Shown: in pieces, positions 1-8,200 of the stretch
Layout: every line of letters starts with the position of its first letter
Position numbering within the stretch: the first letter of the stretch is position 1
Assembly (NCBI GenBank): GCA_025965895.1
Contig: JAOPWC010000177.1
Span: 1-36,303, forward strand
Source of the DNA: Mycobacterium sp.
GTDB lineage: Bacteria > Actinomycetota > Actinomycetes > Mycobacteriales > Mycobacteriaceae
Length of the DNA: 36,303 bases
Direction of reading: 5' to 3'
Notes under the pieces: generated by a model
What the model saw: the letters and a program-made list of their open reading frames with translations, nothing else
What the model was told of the DNA's origin: nothing
The model's database searches: none
Translations under genes and position numbers: made by a program

Positions 1-221
1 GGCGGCCATGCGCCGCAGCACGCGTGTCAACGGCCAGGATGAGCAGCTCAAGTAATTGATCTAGGCTGAATCTGATCGTTGAGGTTCCGGGTAATCGTCA
101 GCTTTAGATGAACGGCGGGGGTTTGCCAGGTAGGGCGGTATCGCCGTGGCCGGCCACACGTAGCCCAGTGGTTGGCTTGCGCCGGCCGGCCCGGTGGCTT
201 GTTTGAACTTGGAGGCACGCG
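1..221. other. Left-edge non-coding leader before the P450
   Basis: No convincing complete gene is present. A short plus-strand frame open from the window edge ends at a TAA at 53-55 (it would read ...RRSTRVNGQDEQLK). It could be the last residues of an upstream protein, but it is too short to judge. A TAGGCT hexamer at 62-67 fits the mycobacterial -10 pattern TANNNT, with no clear -35. If used, it would give the P450 an untranslated leader of roughly 150 bases. The long minus-strand frame here is a shadow of the P450 gene. Confidence 0.4.
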
Positions 222-1592
222 ATGACCGCCAGCACCGGGCGCGAGCCCGAAACCCACACAGCTGACGCGCGTCCGCTGCAAACACTGGACACGTTGCCGA
301 GGGTTGGAATCCGCGACTTGGCGCGTGACCGCGGCCGCTTCGTGCGGCCGGGCCGGCCACGCTCGCCGCTGTGGGCGCTCGGCGACCGCTTCCTGATCGA
401 TCTTTCGTTGGGCCCGAAGGTGGTCGTAACCTCGTCCCCTCTGGACGCCAAGGCGGTCTTCTCCGACCGCGACCGCACGCTTTCTTTCGGCGAGATGCTC
501 CGCCGCTTCACGCCCCACGAGCCGCTGTTCGGCAGCGACGCCTACATCTTCCTCGAGGGCGAGGCTCACCTTAACGAGAAGCGCAAGATCGCGCCGCCGT
601 TACACGGCAAAGTGCTGAAGTCCTACGAGCGAGCGATGGCCGACGCCGTGCTGCGAAGGCTGCCGGAGTGGCCGCTCGGCAAGCCGGTCGCGTTCAGCAC
701 GATCGGCACGCAGCTCGCAATGGACGTGATGATGACCGTGATCTTCGGCGTCTCGAAGCCCGAGCGGATGCAGCGCCTGGAGCGCGCGATGCTCGCCTAC
801 AACGCGGTCACCCAGAGCCCAAGCTTCCTCGGCGTCGGTATGGCCTCGATGGCGCTCCGCGGCCGCTGGCTTGCGATCCCCAGCGTGGCACGCACCGCTG
901 CCGCGGTCGATTCGATCGTCCTGGAGGAGATCGCCGAGCGTCGGCGCACGGGTTCACGCAGTGACGACTGCCTGACCATGTATTTGGAGCTCAACGAGCA
1001 GGACGACGAGCCGCGCGACGACGCGTTCCTGGCGCGCTCGATGCGCGGGCTGATGCTGGCCGGCTCCGCAGCCACCGCGGTCACTCTCGGCTGGGTGGGG
1101 GACCTGCTTGTGCACCACCCGCACGCGCTCGCTGCACTCGAGGAGAGCACGGACCGCGGCGAGGACGGTTACCTGGACGCGGTCATCGCGGAGACGTTAC
1201 GGCTGCGCCCGGGGCTGCCGTTCACCGGTCGCCGCGCGCTCCGGCCCTTCAACCTCAACGGGCTACTGGTCCCGCGCGGCGCGTTCATCGTGATCGCGAT
1301 CATGGCCCTGCACGAGCGCGCCGACTTGTACTCCGACCCGCTCGCCTTTCGGCCCGAACGTTTTTTGAACTCACGACCCGGGGCCTACACCTGGGTGCCG
1401 TTCGGCGGCGGTGCGCACTACTGCCTCGGCGCCGAGTTCGCGCTGCTCGAGGCGCGCGTGCTGTTGCGGACCCTGCTCCAGCACCGCCGGCTCAGCGCGG
1501 TCGACGGTCGCCTCGGCGGACGCACCAGCCGCAAACACCCGTTGCTGGTGCCGGCTGGCGGGGCCCCAGTCGTGCTGACCGCGCGCGACTGA
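222..1592 (+). CDS. Cytochrome P450 with non-canonical I-helix
   Basis: This is a 456-residue haem monooxygenase of the soluble bacterial P450 type; no membrane anchor is visible. The start is supported by GGAGG seven bases before the ATG. The K-helix ExxR is E324-T-L-R327, the PERF motif follows, and the haem loop FGGGAHYCLG places the thiolate ligand at C401. The I-helix reads AGSAAT (280-285) where most P450s have AGx(D/E)T(T/S). The acid-alcohol pair used for proton delivery is therefore Ala283-Ala284, with Thr285 next to it. It is the first gene of the plus-strand PKS/NRPS block but is separated from the PKS by about 690 bases, so co-transcription is uncertain. A role in oxidising the acyl chain or finished lipopeptide is inferred from context. 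The loss of the acid-alcohol pair suggests substrate-assisted or peroxide-driven chemistry, or an unusual reaction. The CYP family cannot be assigned by eye. Confidence 0.95.
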   Translation: MTASTGREPETHTADARPLQTLDTLPRVGIRDLARDRGRFVRPGRPRSPLWALGDRFLIDLSLGPKVVVTSSPLDAKAVFSDRDRTLSFGEMLRRFTPHEPLFGSDAYIFLEGEAHLNEKRKIAPPLHGKVLKSYERAMADAVLRRLPEWPLGKPVAFSTIGTQLAMDVMMTVIFGVSKPERMQRLERAMLAYNAVTQSPSFLGVGMASMALRGRWLAIPSVARTAAAVDSIVLEEIAERRRTGSRSDDCLTMYLELNEQDDEPRDDAFLARSMRGLMLAGSAATAVTLGWVGDLLVHHPHALAALEESTDRGEDGYLDAVIAETLRLRPGLPFTGRRALRPFNLNGLLVPRGAFIVIAIMALHERADLYSDPLAFRPERFLNSRPGAYTWVPFGGGAHYCLGAEFALLEARVLLRTLLQHRRLSAVDGRLGGRTSRKHPLLVPAGGAPVVLTARD

Positions 1593-2138
1593 GCCGGTCA
1601 ACCGCCGGGAAGTTGCGCAGTAATGGGGGCAAACGCCCAATTCCGGCCGGACAGACTTCACCCGCTTTTTAGTCGGTAAACACCGCGCCGATCGGCCCTA
1701 CCTTAGATCGTGACAACCGATGCCCTCGGCCGAAGTGGCATCGAGACGGCTGGGTGCGCCGCCAGCTGTCCGAAGGCGGATTCGATGAGGTGCCCTAGCC
1801 GGCCGCGAACGTTCAGCCAGCAGGTTTGGTGGCCTCGTCACCGTCAAGCTCGGTGTAGAGAACACGTTGGCGGCGTTCGGCGGCATCGTGTCTTGATGCG
1901 TAGGGCATGAGCAGGCCGATGACCGACCCGCACGGCCAGCGGCGAGCTGGCGGTCGGCTGGGCATCGCGGCGGCGGCGTCACAAATTGCGATCCGGTCGT
2001 GCGGCGCACCAGTTGTTCTGGTTGCATGAATAAAGAGAAGAAGCGCCTTCGACAAGCAGTGCCTGGGGTACGCAACAGTTCGCGTGCGGCAATGGCTAAC
2101 TGCAGCGCCGATCGTAGGTCACCGGATGGGAGGCCAAC
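1593..2138. other. Intergenic region between P450 and PKS
   Basis: No supported gene was found. Just after the P450 stop, GGGC-AAAC-GCCC (about 1625-1636) could form a small hairpin. TACCTT at 1699-1704 lies five bases before a GTG at 1710 and resembles a leaderless start, but the 66-codon frame behind it has no recognisable content. The minus-strand frames (1698-2309 and 1813-2055) read as low-complexity Arg/Pro/Ala sequence and match nothing I know. The region may hold the PKS promoter and decayed sequence; see the zinc-ribbon remnant at 2139. Confidence 0.4.
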
Positions 2139-2288
2139 ATGACGCCAGTCACGGTGACTTGCCCGAACGGCCACGAAAATTCCGCGCCAGCATTTTTGTG
2201 GCGAATGCGGGTCCCTGCCGGCCGTCCCGACCCGGAGCATTACCCAAGCGCTGCGGCTGAGGTCAAGATGCAGGTGACCGGATGCTAG
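2139..2288 (+). CDS. Small ORF overlapping the PKS start; zinc-ribbon remnant
   Basis: This 49-codon frame starts at an ATG preceded by GGGAGG five bases upstream, stronger than the PKS gene's own site. Its TAG overlaps the PKS ATG (ATGCTAG, 2282-2288), the arrangement of translationally coupled genes. It begins MTPVTVTCPNGHENSA. The next frame continues QHFCGECGSLP, and the two halves together form the mycobacterial zinc-ribbon signature CPNGHEN..QHFCGECG. I read this as the start of an old zinc-ribbon gene broken by a small indel near 2177 and perhaps reused as a leader that feeds ribosomes into the PKS. The frameshift reading and the overlap are seen directly; translation and function are inferred. 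It could be a plain pseudogene. Confidence 0.4.
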   Translation: MTPVTVTCPNGHENSAPAFLWRMRVPAGRPDPEHYPSAAAEVKMQVTGC

Positions 2289-5200
2289 AGGACGTGTCCA
2301 CGGCACCAACTTTGCTAGACATTGTGCAGCAGAGAGCCGAACGCTATCGAGACAAGGTTGCTTTCGACTACTGCCGCTATTCCCCCGGTGGCGAAGAACA
2401 TGATCGGTTGACCTATCACGAACTGGACATCAAGGCGCGGGCTATCGCGTCGACTTTGCAACGACAGGGCGCTACGGGCGAACGTGTACTGGTCCTGTGT
2501 CCCTCGGGCTTGGACTTTGTCGCCGGTTTCTTCGGGTGTATCTATGCCGGAGCCGTCGCGGTACCGGTGCATCCGCCGGTGCGCAGCCGGGTGATCGGCC
2601 GCGTCGCGTCGATTCTCAGGGACGCACGAGCGGGCTTCGTTTTGGCCAGCGCCGGGTCGCAAGCGGAGCTCAAGGCTGTGGTGGACGGCTTGGCCGATGG
2701 GAGTTCCCTGCAGTGGTGTGCCGCGGACGCCGTCATCCCAGCCACCGCCGAGGAGTGGGTCGCGCCAGACATCGACGCGAGCGCCACCGCCCTGGTGCAG
2801 TACACCTCGGGCTCGACGAGCTCGCCGAAAGGCGTCGTGGTGACGCACGGAAACCTGCTCCACAACCTGGAGGCCATCCATAGGGCCTGTGGCGACCACG
2901 ACACCGGCGGGTTCTGGCTGCCTCTCCATCACGACATGGGTCTCATCGGTGGTGTCCTCGGAGCGCTTTACCTGGGATGCACTTCCTTCCTCATGCCGCC
3001 GGAGGCTTTCATCGAGCGCCCGATGCGGTGGCTGGAAGCTCTTTCCCGACACGGCGCCACGATCACCGCCGCGCCGAACTTCGCCTACGAGCTCTGTGTC
3101 GAGCGAAGCAGCGCGGACGAACGCGCGGCGCTCGACCTGTCCAACCTGTCGACGGCCTTGTGTGGTGCGGAGCCCGTGCATGCCGCCACCGTGCAGCGGT
3201 TCGCCAACGCCTTCGCCCCGGCTGGTTTCCGGCCGGAGACGTTCCATCCGGTGTACGGGCTGGCGGAGGCGACCTTGCTTGTGTCGGGCGGGTCGAATTC
3301 CGCCGTGCCGGTGGTGCGACATGTGGACGGCGTCGCGCTGCGCGAGCACCGTGTCGTGCAAATCGCGCCGGAGCAGCCGGCGGCGACGCCGTTCGTGGGC
3401 TGCGGTCAGGTACAGCACGGCCAGGAGATCGTCATCGTGGATCCGGCGGCCCGGCGGCCAAGCCGGGCCGGCGAGGTCGGCGAGATCTGGCTCGCCGGGG
3501 GCAGCGTCGCGCGAGGCTACTGGGGCAGGCCGGCCGAGACGGAGGACACATTCTCGGCGTTTCTCTCAGACACGGGGCGCGGGCCGTTCCTGCGTACCGG
3601 GGACCTGGGGTTCGTACTCGACGGCGAGCTATTCGTCACGGGTCGGCTGAAGGACCTCGTCATCGTCCGCGGCCGCAACCACTACCCCAACGACATCGAG
3701 GCCACGGTGCAGGACAGCCATCCCGCACTGTTGCCCGGGCGCGGGGCGGCCTTCTCGGTCACGCCGCGATCTAGCGACGCCGAACAGCTCGTAGTTGTGC
3801 AGGAGGTGGACCGCCAGCGGATCGGTGAGGTCGACGTCGCTGAGGTCATCGACGCGATTCGGACCGCCGTCACCGAGCACCATGAGATCCAGGCGCATGC
3901 CGTCGTTCTGATGGAGCCGCTACGGATCCCGACAACGTCGAGCGGCAAGATCCAGCGGAGCAGGTGCCGGCAGCGGTTTCTGAACGGCGAGCTGGAGGTG
4001 TTCGCTGAGTGGCGCGCGCCACCTCCACGCGATCCCCACCCCGCCGCATTGCCTGACGAGGCGGCCCCGCGACGCGCCGGGCGCGGCGCGGGGGAGATCG
4101 CGGCCTGGTTCGTCGCGCAGCTTTCGCGCGAGCTCGATATCCTGCCGACCGAGATCGACACCTCCCGGCCGTTCGCCTATTACGGCCTCGACTCCGTCCG
4201 TGCCATCCGGCTGACCGTCGCGCTGGAATCCTGGCTCGGCCGAAAGCTCTCGCCCACGCTCGCCTACGAATACCCCACGATCGATCTGCTTTCCCAATAT
4301 CTGGCCGGAGAGGCGACCGCCGAAAGCCGTGCCGCCGCACCGGCCGCAACCAACGGCGGCGCGTTGACGGGACGCGCGGATGAGCCGATCGCGATTATTG
4401 GCATCGGCTGCCGGTTTCCGGGTGCCGACGGGCCGGCGGCCTTCTGGCAGCTGCTCTCCGACGGCGTGGACGCCATCACCGAGATACCGCCGGACCGCTG
4501 GGACGCGGACGCCTTCTACGACCCGGATGTGTCTATGGCGGGGACCGCGATCACCCGGTGGGGCGGGTTCCTCGATCAGGTCGACCAATTCGATCCCGAA
4601 TTTTTCGGTATCTCGCCGAGGGAGTCGGCGCGAATGGACCCGCAGCAACGTCTGCTGCTGGAGGTCGCTTGGGAGGCGCTGGAAGATGCCGGGCAGGTGC
4701 CGGAGCGGCTTGCCGGCAGCCACACCGGCGTGTTCATCGGCGTGTCCACCAACGACTACGGATACCTCCAGTTTGGCCAGCCTGCGCTTGTCGACGCCTA
4801 CACCGGCACCGGAAACGCATTGAGCATCGCCGCCAACCGGCTCTCCTATGTGTACGACTTCCGCGGACCAAGCATGGCGATCGACACCGCCTGCTCCTCG
4901 TCTTTGGTCGCCATCCACCTGGCATGCCGCAGCCTGCGTGACGGCGAATGCGCGCTCGCCCTGGCCGGTGGCGTGAACATCATGCTGTCGCCGGCGATCA
5001 GTGTGAACTTCAGCAAGGCCGGGGTGATGGCACCGGACGGCCGGTGCAAGACGTTCGACGCCCGTGCGGACGGATACGTACGGGGCGAAGGCGCCGGGAT
5101 TGTCGTCCTCAAGCCGTTGAGTCGGGCGTTGGCCGATGCTGACCCGATCTACGCGGTGATCCGTGGCAGCGCCACCAACCAAGACGGCCGGACGAACGGG

Positions 5201-8200
5201 TTGATGGCACCCAGCCGGCAGTCGCAAGAAGCCGTATTGGCCGAGGCCTACCGGCGCGCGGATCTCTCGCCCGGTGTGGTCCAGTACGTCGAAGCGCACG
5301 GCTCGGGCACGTTCCTCGGCGACACAATCGAGGCGGAGGCCCTCGGCACGATCCTGGCGGAGGGCCGGGCGCCGGGCGGCCGGTGCCTGGTCGGCTCGGT
5401 CAAGACCAACATTGGCCACCTGGAGGCGGCCGCCGGCGCGGCCGGGCTCATCAAAGTAGCGCTGGCGCTTCGCCATCGGGCGATCCCGCCGACCCTGAAC
5501 TTTGCGGAGCCCAACCCGCACATCCCGTTCGACAGCCTGCCATTGCGCGTCGCGCAGACCCTCACTCCGTGGCCAGAGAACGGCGGCCGAGCAGTCGCCG
5601 GAGTGAGCTCGTTCGGATTCGGCGGCGCCAACGCGCATGTCGTCATGACTGAGGCTCCGCAAGTACGGGCCAGGAGACCCGGGGATGAGATGGCGGAGGG
5701 CCGCGCGGAGCTTTTGCCGCTGTCCGCCCGGTCTCCCGAGGCCCTGGCCGCAACGGCGGGCCGGTACCAGCTGTCCCTCGCCGCCGGGGTGCCGCTTGCC
5801 GACCTTTGCCACACGGCCGGCGCGCGTCGCGGCCACCACGACCATCGGCTGGCCGTGGTCGGCGACTCGGCCGAGGAGCTGTCCGAGTCTCTGGCCGCTT
5901 ACCGGGAGGGACTGCCCCGCCCCGGACTGTCCGCGGGACGCTGCCGTCCCGGCCAGCGACCCGGCGTGGTCTTCGTGTTCTCCGGTCAGGGCTCGCAGTG
6001 GTGCGGCATGGGACAGCGGTTGCATGCGGAGGAGCCGGTGTTCAGGGATGCGTTGGCCACGTGCGACCGCGCCATGCGCCCGCACCTGGACGGATCCGTG
6101 GTCGCGGAACTTCTCGCCGACCACACCGATTCCCGGCTGGGCGACATCGGCGTGCTCCAGCCCGCGATCTTCGCGGTCCAGGTAGCGCTGGCCGCACTGT
6201 GGCGGTCGTGGGGGGTCGAGCCCGAGGCCGTGCTGGGTCACAGTCTGGGTGAGGTCGCGGCGGCGCACGTGGTGGGTGCCCTCAGCCTGGAAGACGCGGC
6301 GCAGGTGATCTGTGGGCGGGCCCGGCTGCTCCGGGGGGCGCGTCGCCGCGGGGCCATGGTAGCCGCCGAGCTCTCCCTTGCGGAGGCGCAGGACCTTATC
6401 GCCGGCCAGCAGAGCCGGGTCGCGGTCGCGGCGAGCAATAGCCATCGATCGACGGTGCTCTCCGGCGATCCAGCGGTGTTAACCGATCTCGTCACCGTGC
6501 TGCAGCAGCGCGGCCGATTCTGTCAATGGGTGAAGGTGGACGTGGCCTCCCATAGCCCACAGATGGACGCGCTGCGCGCCGATCTGAAAGACGCGCTCGC
6601 CGGGGTGCGGCCGGCGCCGTCGACGGTACCCATGTATTCCACTGTGACGGGCGACCTGCTGGCCGGCAGCGCGCTCGACGACGCGTACTGGGTGGAGAAC
6701 CTTTGCTCGCCGGTGCGCTTCTCGGCGGCATCGCGGCGGTTACTCGACCTGGGCCATGACACGTTCCTCGAGGTCAGCCCGCATCCGATCCTGCTGAGTG
6801 CGCTGCGAGAGGACGCGGAGGACATTGGCCGCGCCTGCACCCTGCTGCCATCCATGCGCCGTGACGACGGGGGACGCGCCACCCTGCTCGCGTCGCTCGG
6901 CACTCTTTACACCCGCGGGCAGCCGGTTGCGTGGGAGCAGCTGCATCCCTGGGGTGGCCGAAGCGTGGCGGCGCCCACCTACCCGTGGCAGCGCCATCGT
7001 TTCTGGCTCGACGCCATCGCCGGGAGCGACGCGGCGACGCGCCGCGCCACCCCCGGGCAGCTGCCGTGGCGTGGGCCGCTGCGCTCGTCTGTGCACCCGC
7101 AGACGGTGCTCTGCGAAATCGAGATCAGCACCCAGCTGATGCCGGTGCTGACCGAGCACCGGGTGCATGGTTCCGCGGTCCTCCCGGCGGCGACTCTCCT
7201 CAAGCTTGTCTTGGCCGCGGCCGCGGAGGTCTTCGGCGCAGCGACGCGCCTGCTCCGCGACGTCGTTTTCGATCGGTCGCTCGCGCTCGCCGATGCGCAG
7301 CCGCGCACCCTCCAGTTCGTACTCCGCGGAGATCAGCCGGGCCCGGTTTTGTGCGAGTGCTACGGCCTGGATCCGGGCACGTCGGAATCGAGGCCGTGGT
7401 CTTTGCTGGCAAGCGGCACCGTCGACATGGGTGAGCCGGACGCCGCCGACGAGGCATGGCACTTCCCCGAGGTCATCCGGGGCCGTTGCGCAGACGCAAT
7501 CCCCGGGCCGTCGTTCTACCGTCTCCTGGCAGAGCATGGCCTGCAGTACGGGCCGGCCTTCCAGGCCGTGGACGAAATCTGGCGCCGCGACGGCGAGGCG
7601 ATCGCCAGGCTGACGCCGCCAGCGGCGGGCAGCTCCGTAGGCGCTGACGACGTCGACGGCCAAGTCCTCGACGCCTGTTTCCAGGTGCTGGCCGCGACGC
7701 TTCCCGCACCTGCCGGCACCGGCCGAGCGCGCGACACGTATCTGCCGGTGGGCGTGGCCGAGCTGCGAAGTCACGGGACGTCCTTGGGCGGCGTATGGTG
7801 CCACGCGTTGCTTCGCCCGGGGACGGACCCCGAGCCGGACACCGTCGAAGGTGACGTGTTCCTGCTGCGCGAGGACGGGCAGGTGGCCGTCGCCGCCCGG
7901 GGGCTGCGTCTGCAGCGGGTCCCGGGACAGACGCCGGCGAAGGAGGATCTGCGCGACCGGATCTACGAGCTGCGTTGGCAGCCTGCGAGACTCGGGCCAC
8001 CGGATCACGACGCGGCGAGCCGGCCGGTCGAAGCCGGAAGCTGGCTGATCTTCAGCGACGGTAGTGCCATTTCCGACGCGCTGCGACATCACCTCGAACG
8101 GCATTCTCAGACGTGCGTGCTAGTCGAGCCGGGCGTCGACTTCGAGCGCCTCGGACCGGGCGGTTACCGCCTCGATCCGGCGCAGCCGCAGCACTTCCGG

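Noticed and set aside
1698..2309. Minus-strand 203-residue frame between P450 and PKS
   Set aside because: It is rich in Arg, Pro and Ala, has no family resemblance, and overlaps the PKS start; it is probably a shadow in G+C-rich DNA.
3920..6445. Very long (841-residue) minus-strand frame opposite the PKS
   Set aside because: It mirrors the well-defined ACP, KS and AT domains on the plus strand; long antisense frames are normal in G+C-rich coding DNA.
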